The notes under the pieces were generated by a model that ran no database searches, was not told the origin of the DNA, and saw only the letters and a program-made list of their open reading frames with translations. A stretch of 64,000 bases of DNA from Neostapfia colusana. Lineage: Eukaryota > Streptophyta > Magnoliopsida > Poales > Poaceae. The stretch lies in assembly GCA_030760725.1 (NCBI GenBank), contig JASWHV010000009.1:94104780-94168779 (forward strand). The letters are read 5' to 3'. Position numbers and translations under genes: made by a program. This document shows positions 10,267 through 20,506 of this stretch, in pieces; positions within the stretch are counted from its first letter, which is position 1; every line of letters begins with the position of its first letter.

Positions 10267-10723
10267 GCCAGCGACGACAAGTAGATCCATCCTCTCCTTC
10301 TTTTTGGTGCCTTGATGCCAAAGGGGGAGAGATTGAGGGGGAGTCTTAGGTCGTAGGTTCTTCTTTTTGTATCCTAGTTTAGGAAGTGGGCTTTTGTAAG
10401 ACTTATGTTATCATTATGCTTTTGGACATGTGCTATGAAATGATGACTATGTTATGCTTATGATTAACGGTGTATGTTTAAAACTGCTATGTAGGCTTGA
10501 GACTATTGATGATATTATAATTATGCTTATTATGATATTCACATCAAAATTATTGCTCACACACATAGTTTTGCACCCCACCATTAAGAGTGGACATATG
10601 TCTTATGTCTACATTGCCTATTTTGCTCAAAGCTCATATGTGCACGCTTTATGAAACTCTGAATTTTTTATCATATTTGTGTGATCTCAATTGGTTGTCA
10701 TCAATCACCAAAAAGGGAGAGAT
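10267..10723 (+). other. Copia 3' untranslated region with two purine tracts
   Basis: AAAGGGGGAGAGATTGAGGG lies at about 10320, and a second tract AAAAAGGGAGAGAT ends at 10723 next to the LTR. The second is the probable plus-strand primer (polypurine tract). The first may be an internal second tract. No ORF is convincing. Confidence 0.6.
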
Positions 10724-12137
10724 TGAAAGTGCATCTAGGCATCCCTTGTGGGTTTTGGTTGATTTATGACAAACAAATGAGACCCTACCAAAATCGTTGA
10801 GATGAGCGCAGGTTTTTAAAGAAATTAGGAAGAAAGAGCAAAGAGAAATGAGAATGAGGATATAAAATGATAAGAGCTCAGGAGCTGAAAATATTAGATT
10901 ACTTAGTATGGAGTGTGTTGGAGAAACACACCTCAAGGGTTCAAGTGAAAATAATCACACTAACTGCACAAAAATCGGCATGTGCAGACTAGTCCGATAT
11001 CAACTGGACTAGTCTGATTTCTCTCTGACTAAAAAACGGACAAGTCCTCCAAGTGCGGACTTGTCCTCAGTCCTCACTTTCTCCACACAGCAGACTAGTC
11101 CGATATGGACCGGACTAGTCCGATATGTCTCTGACTAGAGAACGGACAAGTCCGCCAAGTCCGGACTTGTCCATAATCTACATAGTTCTCACCACAGCGG
11201 ACTAGTCCGATATGGACCGGACTAGTCCGATTTGTCTCTGAGTAGACAACATACTAGTTCGGTATCTCACAACACTTAAAGTTTTCCACACGCCGCACAC
11301 CACACTAGTCCGGAGTCCACCACGGACTAGTCTAGACATCGCAAACCCTAACGGTAACCTTTGGAAACCCTAGTATAAATAGAGGTGTACGGCCATACTA
11401 CAACCTCTCTCACCCCCTGAGCCATCACACCTTCCAAGAGCCCAAAATTCACATCTCTCTACACATTCTAACCCTAAAAGGATCAAATCATTGAGGATTA
11501 GCAATTGGTCAAAGGAGAGACTTGTTCTACACATCTTGAGCTCTTGGGTTTGATCTCTCTTACACTCTTGTTCATTTATTGTACATCTTTAGAGTGTGCT
11601 TGGTGGTATTCATTCATTGTAATTCTTGGGGAGCCCTCAACTTGTGAGAAGGCCCCTTGAACGATTTATTTGCCCTTTGTGATTAGTGGAAGAGAATCAG
11701 CCTCCGTGGCGATTCGACGAGGGTAGGGTCTGTGAGACCCGATCCTTCGTGGCCTCCTCAACAGGGACGTAGATTTCCTTCGTGGAATTGAACCTCGGGA
11801 TAAAATCTTGTCTCTTGCTCTTGTGTTTTATTGTTCATCATATTCTAGGATTTACTTAATCTTGTGTAATTCACGTTGAAACATTGAAACTAAAGTTGAT
11901 CTCTGTCATTCATTGTTTCACTATTGTAATACATCTAAGTTCCCAATTAATTTCCGCTGCATAGGGTACTAGAAGTGAAAATATTGATCAACCTTGATCT
12001 TTCTAGTCCATGCATACCGGACTAGTCCGCAGAGTACCGGACTAGTCCGACTTCCCTGTATTTGATAAATCTATCAAGTGTTTCATTGATTAACAAAGAA
12101 TCGAAAAGCCTATTCACCCCCCTCTAGGCTACATTCA
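10724..12137 (+). mobile_element. 3' LTR of the copia element
   Basis: It starts TGAAAGTGCATC after the purine tract and ends CTACATTCA, giving TGAA/TTCA termini and a length of 1414 bp. It contains a TATA box at 11374, a dense cluster of CGGACTAGTCCG-type palindromes at 10980-11340, and two more near the end (12018 and 12038). The end CACCCCCCTCTAGGC is typical of grass copia LTRs. The 5' LTR is missing, so the boundary and target duplication cannot be checked against a partner. E sequence follows directly. Confidence 0.75.
11374..11382 (+). promoter_or_regulatory. TATA box of the copia LTR
   Basis: TATAAATAG lies downstream of the palindrome cluster and about 30 bp before a plausible start region (GTGTACGGCCATACTACAAC). 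Confidence 0.65.
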
Positions 12138-12551
12138 CTGCTCCCATAAGTTGGTGCGATGCGAAGAGAACTTTCTCCCGATCATTGCACTGAACAATAG
12201 CAAGCTTCTTTTCCATAGACTTCAGCCAATCCTCAGCCTCCATAGGAGCATTGGCTTGTGAAAATATAGGCGGCCTAGTCCTCATGAACTCTCCCAATAT
12301 GTTTTGAGCCGGCGGTGGCGGCGGTGGTGGTGCAGCAACAGGGTTAGGATTGTTGTTGTTGTTGGCCTGCAGCTGTCCCAACATTTGTGTCATAGTTTGC
12401 ATGAGCTGGTTCTGCATAACCATCAACTGTTGAAGATTGTTTTCATCAGCCCCGAGGTTGGCATTTTCAGGAACTTCAACATTGCCATACTCCTTGGTTC
12501 GTTGTTACCACGAGCGTTCCTCCATTGGCGGTTGGAGTTTTCTCTCACCAT
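12138..12551 (-). pseudogene. Gag remnant of chromovirus E
   Basis: On the minus strand, ATGGTGAGAG at 12551 starts a Gag N-terminus closely related to that of element C. After frameshifts it reads QNQLMQTMTQMLGQLQ, an Asn-rich run, a proline run, and LGEFMRTRPPIF to HQLMGA. It stops at 12138, where the copia LTR joins inside the capsid coding region. Gag would form the virus-like particle. Nothing of the zinc knuckle or pol is present. The ATG-proximal 120 bp and the main block (12124-12426) are in different frames. Confidence 0.75.
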
Positions 12552-13152
12552 CCATGAGAGAGAGAGTAGAGTAGGAAATAAAGATTTAGAATGATCCCCC
12601 AACTATATGCATCAAGGTTTATGAACTAAGCAACTTCTTTTATTAATTTCAGCCTATATGAAGATGTGAACACGTGCCGAAGCATCTCACATCTCTCCAA
12701 TATTTGTGGATTTGGACATTTGCCAAAGCATCCAACAACTCACACCAGCACACAAACACAAGCAATCATCATTAAATTCTGCGTACCACTCTTATTTCAT
12801 CCTACTACGATCTAAACGTTCCTATTAGAGCTGATTCAATGGGAAATCTAAACTTCATCATGTGAAATGGTGCTGTTCTCGGCGTGTGACGGGGGGTGTC
12901 CATACATGGGTGCACGCCACGGTGAGTCGGTAGTCCATGTAGGGATAGATGACACTGGTGCTCCATTTGCTCCCGCATTGGCACGAGTCTCTTGTTTTTC
13001 AACCAGTACAACTTCTTGCGGAGGTAACGGATCTCTTCTTGTGTGCTTGCATAGCGGTTTCCTAACTCCATGAGCAACCTCTGATACTTGTCAGCAGCTC
13101 ATGGGTTGGAAAGAGCTCCTTCATGGGGTCCAATGATCTCTCTTGTACCACT
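12552..13152 (-). pseudogene. E leader with a broken upstream ORF (ORF0-like remnant)
   Basis: Upstream of E gag on the minus strand, 13150 to about 12900 reads a broken protein segment: VVQERSLDPMKELFPTHELL, a frameshift, then LLMELGNRYASTQEEIRYLR and on to KNKRLV. Its charged heptad-like character and its position before gag recall the C-terminal half of the ORF in element B at 39392-40276. The rest (12552-12870) is a non-coding leader alignable with the C leader at 46090-46466. The remnant is cut by the C LTR at 13153. Similarity to B is by character and position, not by an alignment I could run. Confidence 0.45.
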
Positions 13153-13361
13153 TGTAACACCCTCAAATTCATTTCCATGCATTGAATACATTTTTCATAT
13201 AGAGAAACATTATAAAAGAAGTAGAAATAGAGGAAGGAACCATATTAATTGAGAAAGAATCATAAAAATGGTGGGTAATGGGAAAAAGATAGCTGAAATG
13301 AGCCAATTCCAATTTGCTGAAGTGCGCTGTCGACACTTTCCACGGCCCCGCTGGATGCGTG

Positions 13362-14080
13362 GCGCCCTCGGAGCTCACCTCTGCGGAGTGGTAAGGTCCG
13401 GCACCGCTGGACACATGGCACCCTCGGAGCTCACCTCTGAGGAGAGGGGAGGTCCGGCACTGCTGGACACATGGCGCCCTTGGAGCTCACCTCTGACGAG
13501 AGGGGAGGTCCGGCACCGCTGCACTGGTGGCGCCCTGGGAGCTCGCCTCTGAGGATAGAGGAGGTCTGGCACCGCTGGACACATGGCGCTCTCGGAGCTC
13601 GCCTCTGAGGAGAGGGGAGGACCGGCACCACTGAACACGTGGTGCCCTCGGAGCTCGCCTCTGAGGAGAGGGGAGGTCCGGCACCGCTGGACACGTGGCG
13701 CACTCGGAGCTCACTTTTGAGGAGAGGGGAGGTCCGGCACCGCTGGACACGTGGCACCCTCGGAGGTCGCCTCTGAGGAGAGAGGAGGTCCGGCACCACT
13801 GGACACGTGCCACCCTCGGAGCTCATCCCTACGCAGGGGGGCGAGGTCCGGCGCTGCTGCCCACATGGCAGGCCCGAGGCTCGCCTCTGACGAGAAGGGT
13901 GGCCCGGCCCAGCTGGACACATGGCGCTCTCGGAGCTCGCCCCTGCGGAGGGGGCGAGGCCCGGCTCTGCTGGCCGCGTGGCAGGCCCAGAGCTCGCCTC
14001 TAAGGAGGAGGGTGGCCTGGTCCCGCTGGGCACGTGGCGCTTTCGGAGCTCACCCCTGCGGAGGGGGCGAGGTCCCTAGG
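13362..14080 (+). repeat. 56-bp GC-rich minisatellite in the C LTR
   Basis: About 13 head-to-tail units (12 full, one partial) of 56 bp, each built as GCGCCCTCGGAGCTC, CCTCTGAGGAGAGGGG, AGGTCCGGCACCGCTGG and ACACATG or ACACGTG. The unit length is kept through the first eight copies. Later copies are more GC-rich with 1-2 bp indels, and alternate between GCGCTCTCGG-type and GCAGGCCC-type starts, suggesting a higher-order dimer. Because 56 is not a multiple of three, every frame cycles through the repeat, which explains long spurious ORFs on both strands. Confidence 0.9.
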
Positions 14081-14252
14081 CAGTTTTTCTACTGTGCGCG
14101 GGGGTACCTGGTACTGAGGGTACCGACACAATTTCCCCAAATTTTCCCCACATTGCTGCCGCACCTAACTGAAAAGATAAGTTTGTTGAGATCCAAAATT
14201 GAGTAGGACTCTTATTTGAGCTCCAATTGGAGTAGGACTCCACTTTTTTCCC

Positions 14253-14260
14253 TTATATAG
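14253..14260 (+). promoter_or_regulatory. TATA box of the C LTR
   Basis: TTATATAG is followed by a C-rich, pyrimidine-rich leader (CCCTCCCCCCTTTGG, TTTTTCTTCCTCCC). It lies about 170 bp after the minisatellite. Confidence 0.65.
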
Positions 14261-16017
14261 AACAAAACCCTCCCCCCTTTGGCCGTAACCCCTTTCCCTT
14301 TTTCTTCCTCCCAAGTCGGTGACTTGGAGGCCCTAGCCCCCAACTCGCCGAGTTAAACCCCCCTCACCGGAGTTCAGTCGCCAGTGAGCTCCCGCTGCTG
14401 CCATTGCTAGGAGGAAGACCCTGCCACCAAAGGGAAGTGAGGTAGATCTTTGTTACCCATCTTACGACGTCGTCGCTGTTTCTACGCATCCGATTTCTTT
14501 GCTCCCTTCAAACTGAAACTTTTTTGTCTGGACAGATCACGTTTTGATCGGTTTTTGACGGTGAGATTGATCTAGATATTGAGTCAAGATCATCACCACG
14601 TCCACACTTGATCCCTACACCCTTGTTCGTCATAAAACCCCATGAAAGCCCATTAAAACATGCAAGAACACGTACAAACTAGTTTAATACAACAGCACCA
14701 TAGGATTTGCATTCATCTACATCATTGCATCTTGAGTAAAGTTTGTGCATGATGTTTGATTGCTGTAAATTTTGTATGTGCCTGGTCGTGAGTAGAAGGA
14801 CAAGCTCAGGAAGCCATCTACGAAGAAATACAGCACCAAGACTTCGAGACGCTCGGACAACAAGAACAACGGGAGCAAGGCAAGTGCCCCTTGACCATAT
14901 TGATCCCATGTTTTGAAACTGATTTGTTTGCGAAAACTCGTATGCCTGATTCAACTTGATGGGACACCCTTTTATAGGAGTTTACTAGTTTTGTTAACCA
15001 TCCTTGTCGCCGGGAAAGTTGATGAGTCGGGTATGGTCGTTTTTCCTTTTTGCTTCGCTTAATTCACGGGATACGGAAGCCAAAATAAAAAATGTCTAGC
15101 TACTGCACTCATATGAATAATGATGATGAGATCTTAATGATGTTAATGGGCATGGACTCGGGGAGATCTAGGCAAGCTTGGTTTGTGAATGTTGTTGGAT
15201 GAGATGGTGGAACTTGCCATAGATCTAAGGACCGGTTCATGCAAGAATATGCCAGGAAAACAGTGCCACCACGAGGCCAAGTATGGGTGTGGCTTAACTG
15301 ATTAATTAGGTGTGTTGCTAGCTTTTTATGGACCGTGGACGGCGCGGGGAATGGGAGCCGAGGACGACTGCCCTGGGAACTGCATGGCACAAGAGGGGGC
15401 CCATGGGTTGGGGAATGGTGATTTGAGCCTGCCGGTGAAACCTCAGTGAGTCCATACATCTAGTAGCCCCTTTGTAAAGGCTATTTTGTGATCTCTTGTC
15501 CATACACCGATGGTTGTGTACTGGTATAATGGAGGTTCTGCAGTCGCCGATGGGGGACGAAATCACGAGCTTGTGGGTAAAGTGGTGCCACCTCTGCAGA
15601 ATGTAAAACTATCATGATAGCCGTGCTTACGGTCACAAGCACCTGGCTAACTTCCATGATTAGAGGGAAAACATGGGATTGTTATTCGGTATGGTTGTGG
15701 TATGGTCATTGGGATTGGCTTTGGGACTGTTTCGAATCATGAAAATGAGTTTGGCTTTGGTTATATGAATATGAGATGGTTATGAATAATATGAGCATGA
15801 GATAAAGTTGAGAAAGATTAATGGCTGGTTGAAACATGATAAGTGGTGATTTGTGATGAAGGAATGTTGCTGTTATAACATGGTTATGATGGGATTAAAC
15901 TCACTTAGAAATAGTTGCTGTTTTTACCATGTTTTTGAAATAAAATTTGCTTGCTGCAATGAGCCTTTTATTTCCTACCTTGTTGTAAGCTACATGTCAT
16001 ACTTTTCCCGCACTTGC

Positions 16018-16036
16018 TGAGCACGACATGTACTCA
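16018..16036 (+). other. Hairpin 2, C copy
   Basis: TGAGCAC, loop GACAT, GTACTCA: 7 positions with one mismatch, preceded by TTGC as in the other LTRs. Confidence 0.4.
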
Positions 16037-16298
16037 TCCATGCATTATCACATAAACATCAGCAACAGGAAAAGAGTACTTTGAGGATCATGTGGAGTAC
16101 TAGGCGTGCGAACTACCGTCAACATGCCTGTGGAGTTGAAGTTGGAGCCTGCTGCCTTTATTGATATTCCGCTGTAATTTAGAGTCTTCCGCTGCAAGAA
16201 TAAGATAGACATTCATGAGTGAGACATTGAGTCATTGTAATAAAGTACTTAAACACTATTTATTCGTGGTTATATTCTGAATTCAGTTTTTGGATTAC

Positions 16299-16338
16299 AT
16301 GTGTATGTGTGATGAACATCCTGGGCACACATATGCAT
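16299..16338 (+). other. LTR-terminal hairpin of C
   Basis: ATGTGTATGTGTG (16299-16311) pairs with CACACATATGCAT (16326-16338) over 13 positions, two of them G-U, around a loop containing ACATCCTGG. It is 34 nt from the LTR end. Confidence 0.5.
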
Positions 16339-16375
16339 TAACTTGGTTCTGTTTTCGGAACCTGGTGTCACAGAT

Positions 16376-16388
16376 TGATATCAGAGCC
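16376..16388 (+). other. Primer-binding site of C
   Basis: TTGATATCAGAGCC starts three bases after the LTR end. It matches the methionine-tRNA primer site TGGTATCAGAGC with G to A changes. The leader continues to 16426, is interrupted by B, and resumes at 45812. Confidence 0.75.
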
Positions 16389-16421
16389 ACGCTGACCGTA
16401 GGACACAAGCCTGAGTAGAAT

Positions 16422-16426
16422 GGACA
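16422..16426. other. Target duplication GGACA, left copy (element B)
   Basis: GGACA directly precedes the left end of B (TGACACGACC). The same five bases follow its right end at 45812-45816. Confidence 0.9.
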
Positions 16427-16470
16427 TGACACGACCCCATCGGCCTTGTCGAGACAGGATCACGCTGAGG

Positions 16471-16491
16471 GGTGCTGCGTTGCACAGCACC
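16471..16491 (-). other. Hairpin 3, B 3' LTR copy
   Basis: GGTGCTG/CAGCACC with a 7-nt loop, 44 nt from the LTR end. One stem pair differs from A, D and H (C-G to T-A on both sides). The other B LTR has GGTGCTG/TAGCACC at 41823-41843. Confidence 0.5.
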
Positions 16492-16770
16492 GGATAACGC
16501 ACGTCAAAGATACAAAGCGGAAGCAAAGTTTTATTATATAAACCAGTTTATGAACATTTTTACAACAAAATAAGTCCAGTCTACACTCACGGGCGTAGAC
16601 TACGCATCGAGTTCACGTTGAGCCCGTGAACGTGTCCTCGCTAGCACGCACACACACTAACACGGCGGCATGCATGACTCCCACTCGACAGGGTTCCCCT
16701 CGGGGGATTCCGTCTCCTCCTCGGGAGTCCCTTCCTCATAAACTGCTGCAAAAGCTTCAAACACATGCAG

Positions 16771-16786
16771 TGAGCACGATGGCTCA
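16771..16786 (-). other. Hairpin 2, B 3' LTR copy
   Basis: TGAGC, 6-nt loop, GCTCA. On the minus strand it follows CTTGC. The second B LTR copy is at 42123-42138. Confidence 0.5.
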
Positions 16787-16937
16787 GCAAGACTGACCCA
16801 TCTCTCCAATACATGAAACATCTACATGATTGGTTTTAGGGTCCATGAGATAAAATAAGTTGCAAAGGACTCGCCTAATTATTTGAACCTTACTTTCAAG
16901 TTTTAGCAGCAGGTTGTGGAGAACCTTACGCTAAGGC

Positions 16938-16982
16938 ACATGAGAGAGCCGCAATCAAACAAGAAACACAGTTCTCTCATGT
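16938..16982 (-). other. Conserved covarying hairpin 1, B 3' LTR copy
   Basis: On the minus strand ACATGAGAGA pairs perfectly with TCTCTCATGT (10 bp) around a 25-nt loop containing GTGTTTCTTGTTTGATTG. The inner six stem pairs differ completely from the A stem, while loop length and core are kept. Confidence 0.65.
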
Positions 16983-19900
16983 ACTTTGCTTAAAGTTGAA
17001 AAGAACTTTAATTAGCTCTAAACTACCACAAGACATTAACAAGCAAAGTATGTCTTTCAAATCAGCAAACTTTTAACATGTATATAGCCTGTTCTTTCTA
17101 CGTCATGGTACAGTGAACAAGTGGTACTCACTGACCGCGAGGGACGGAGATTATAATCGATTTACACCTGCAGGGTTACCCGAATAACCCGTCACATACG
17201 CCCGTACTCGATGTTGCCTACAGCAACCATCCCAGACGTCGTACGCAACTACCTTTCACCTGTCAGCCAAATATTGAACCGGTTCTATCGTCCCGAGCAA
17301 GAGGTCTCTGTGCGCGCATCCACAGTGCCGCCAGCCGATTTACACCTCGAGCTCTCAACCTACCCTCTGAATGACAGGCAATGCTCAATACCCAGCTACC
17401 CGAGTTACATCGGTTTTCCGGTTCCCATATAGCTGGTAGGTCTTCGGTACTGTTCTAGCTTGTTCAACAGGCCCGCACACGGCTCGGTCCTCAATTGACA
17501 CTAGCGGAGCTATAGCACCCAGGCACCCAAAGTCCTTCTTCCCTTACTCTCCGCTCGGTCTCATTTTTCTTGCCATGTGTTTCATTTACTATCTTTAACC
17601 GAGCGATGTGCCTCTAGCCTATTTTCGCGGTTAGTTCCAACTACTTGACTTGTACCGAATCCTACATTATCTTAGCATTGCAGTAGCTAAACGGCATTTT
17701 CAATCCTAATACCAACCCATGGTTTTCTTGGCTGTGCAATTGGGTTTCAAACAAGACCTTAATGCAAGAAATAAATGGGTGCTCAGACTAAGTTCCCAAA
17801 ACAGTAAAAAGATGTAAAACGGGTTAATGCAAACCGGAGCTAGCCTTGCTGCTCTTGGTCGTAGGCTACCTGCTCTTCCGGAGTGACGAAGTCTAAAACT
17901 TCGGGCTCCTCCTCAATCTTAGCGACTACATGAGATAACATAGATATGTATCAATTTAAATGAATTTGAATTGAATTTAAACTTGTGAAGACTATAAGTC
18001 TTACTAGACAGACCCACTGACTCTGACATTGTTACTGTGGTTTGGTTACAACCTAGACAGATACTTGGCCAAGTTTCATTTCCAGCAAAGCTCATTTGTG
18101 CTCTCCACAAATAATTATGTACTTGACCTTAATTGGAGCTCCTAGGGTGTTCTAGGGATTTTCATGGAGCAAGCCATGACTTTCGGAAAACTAGATTTTC
18201 AGATGTTCTAATGGAGTTGGTTTCACTTAATTTGAAGGTTCCTAGCTAAAGATATGAGCTAAACAATTTCAAAGAAATTCTGAAAATGTTTCTGCACATT
18301 TTCTATTTTCTCTGGAACAGTTTTATTAATCGCACCATTAGGTGGACCAAATGAGCTCAAATGGATCTTAAATTTTTATGGTAGCTCAGGGATATTTTGG
18401 TGACCATCCGAGCAAAATTTCAGAATTTTCCTCCAAAGGATTCTCCAGTTAAGATTCTAAACAATTTAAATTTTGCAGAATTAATTCTGGAGAAATAAAG
18501 ATTTTAATAGGGTGAAACTTGATTTGCTGGAAAGTACTTAGAGAGCTGAATCCAAAAAAATTTGGTTCACTCGATTCGGAGTTTCCTAGCCATAGTTATG
18601 TGGGCTTGAAGTTTGAACTAAATCTGAAAATCGGGAAAAAGTTTAAACCACTGCGCGTGGGACCGGGGCTACGTGTCAACTTCTCAGCGGTCGACACCCA
18701 GGGCTACGAAATCCTTCGCGCGCAGCCACAAACGATCCGGTGCCACAGCAGATCCTGGGGTTTAAAATATCGGCCGCTGACACGTGGTACCGGGGGCTTC
18801 GTCTACATCCTGCCTCCCGCGCTCGGCCGCTGCGACCCCTCGCCGGAGAGCTCGCCGCTGGCCTCTGTCGTGCGTCAAATTCCATGATCTTGGCCACCTC
18901 TGCCTAAATCCATCCGGGGAACACGTTGCTGGGCTCAGCTCGTCACGACAATCACCGGAACACGGCCGGCGACGAGCGGCGGCTTTGGAAGAACTTCGGT
19001 CGTGTCGGCCGGACTTCCTAGCACCCCAAACGATCTAGCAAAAGGCCGTAGAGCATCAGTGGACCATAGGAAAGACTGACATGAGCTCGAAGTAGCTCGG
19101 AGGAGGTCCTAGGTAGGCTCTCACCATGCGCCCGCCGCGTCCCCAGCCATCCGCCGTTGGCAAGCTCAGAAATACGCCATGTACAGGGGTTCTCATGCTA
19201 GAGGTTGTGAAGGCGACTTGTGCGCCACTGAGTCTAGTTCATGTAGGAACGGTTTGAGACTCTATAAACATTTCTAGAGTGTTAATTTGGCGGATCCGCA
19301 CCCGAAGGTCTGTCTGCGCCGAGTGAAAGGGGAAACTGAAATTCGTCGCCGGTGATCAAACACTCGGGGTGTGGTTCGGGGGTGAGAAGCACCAGCCTCT
19401 AACGCGTCCGAGGACGCCTTAGCTTGGGCGTGACATGCTCCTGTTTGGGCTGTCCACGGGAGCCCGAGGTGCAGCGAACTTAGGTCACCGAAAAGAACTC
19501 TCGGTATGGTTGAGATCATCCAAGTTCAGCTAGTTTCCAACAACGGGGAAGCAGAAGGAGATCCTCTAGTACCGTTTTGAAGCTTGGAGGGAGTGGAGAG
19601 GCTGTGATCGCGGGCTTTTCTGATCAACCGAGTGAGCGGCGGCGAGGCGATGCTTTTCTTGCGCGAGAGCGAAGAAATGATCGATAACGCCTCGGTTGGC
19701 TCAGCTGCGGGGATAAGAGGGAGCGTGAGGCGGTTCAGTGGTTGGGAGCAGCAACCCGCTGCTGTCCCGACTGCTCCTCGCCGTGGAGACAGCCCAAGCC
19801 GGCGCAAGAAACCGGGCTGAGTCCCTCAGTCGGTTGCTTTGGCTATTGAGGCTGACATGTGGGCCCCACCCGAGGTTTAACCTCTGAAATTAAAATTTCC

Positions 19901-20476
19901 CCACTGCTCTAAACAGTAGAGACCCAAATACCCTCCCATTCTTGAATTATCAACCACAAGCCCATTTGAAGTTGATAAAATTCAAATTGTGAAGTGTTTA
20001 AATTAATTTTCAGCACATATGCAGTTTGAAATTCAAATTGAGTTTGAATTTGCTAAACTTAGCTCATGTCAAGATCAACTCAAAATGGAGTGAAAATTGG
20101 TGGGTGAGCTCACAAAAATGTGCTGAGTAAGAATATGCCTCCCACTTTTGAATTCATGGGATGGAAGTAGTTTGAATTTTAATTTGAGTTCAAACTATCC
20201 TCTTTCTAGGTATTCCTGAAAAAGACCTCAAAAGGTTTTGGATTTGGGTGAAATTTAGCATGGACACTCCTAGCAAGGTGTAGGAGTTTTTCATATGCCC
20301 AGCCCCTATATGATGCATGTGGGAAATGCCACTTTTGCATTTTGTAAGTCTATTCTCTAATGAGCATGTTGATGGTGTTTACTTGCTCTTCAAATGTATT
20401 CATCAAGTTTCTTCAAATGAAGTGTCTGGGTGGTTATGAAAACTTTGATTATGTGCTAAAAACTTAGGACCTTACA

Positions 20477-20494
20477 TTCCTCCCCTTAAAAGAA
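20477..20494 (-). other. Polypurine tract of B
   Basis: The minus strand reads TTTTAAGGGGAGGAA next to the LTR start. Just upstream is ACTCGGGACGAGATTC, the inverted repeat also found before the tracts of A and D. Confidence 0.8.
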
Positions 20495-20506
20495 TCTCGT
20501 CCCGAG

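Larger units (their letters stand above)
13153..16372 (+). mobile_element. 5' LTR of chromovirus C
   Basis: It starts TGTAACACCCTC inside E and ends TGGTGTCACA directly before a primer site: 3220 bp. In order it has an AT-rich start, a GC-rich 56-bp minisatellite (13362-14080), a TATA box (14253), a pyrimidine-rich leader, a possible splice donor GTGAG|GTAGAT at 14441, AT-rich sequence, and a U5 related to J and F. The preceding five bases, CCACT, are the candidate target duplication. The 3' LTR lies outside the window, so the left boundary rests on the TG start and the switch from E. Confidence 0.85.
16427..20476 (-). mobile_element. 3' LTR of chromovirus B
   Basis: On the minus strand it starts TGTAAGGTCC at 20476 and ends GTCGTGTCA at 16427, giving 4050 bp. 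Its partner is at 41779-45811. By eye the first 118 plus-strand bases differ at about eight positions, much more than the LTR pairs of A or D. A GC-rich segment lies at about 18640-19880. A possible splice donor (GCATG|GTGAGAG at plus 19123-19124) and an acceptor-like TTTTGCAG (plus 16746 onward) bracket an AT-rich stretch. All three hairpins shared with A, D and H are present. Confidence 0.93.

Noticed and set aside
13135..13152. TGGTACAAGAGAG on the minus strand as a primer site of E
   Set aside because: It resembles TGGTATCAGAGC weakly but lies inside the ORF0-like reading frame; the neighbouring TGTAACACCC is better explained as the C LTR start.
13268..14206. Several ORFs of 70-200 codons on both strands with RTSPLSSEASSE-like repeats
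   Set aside because: They are translations of the 56-bp minisatellite in different frames; composition and periodicity come from the repeat, not from a protein.
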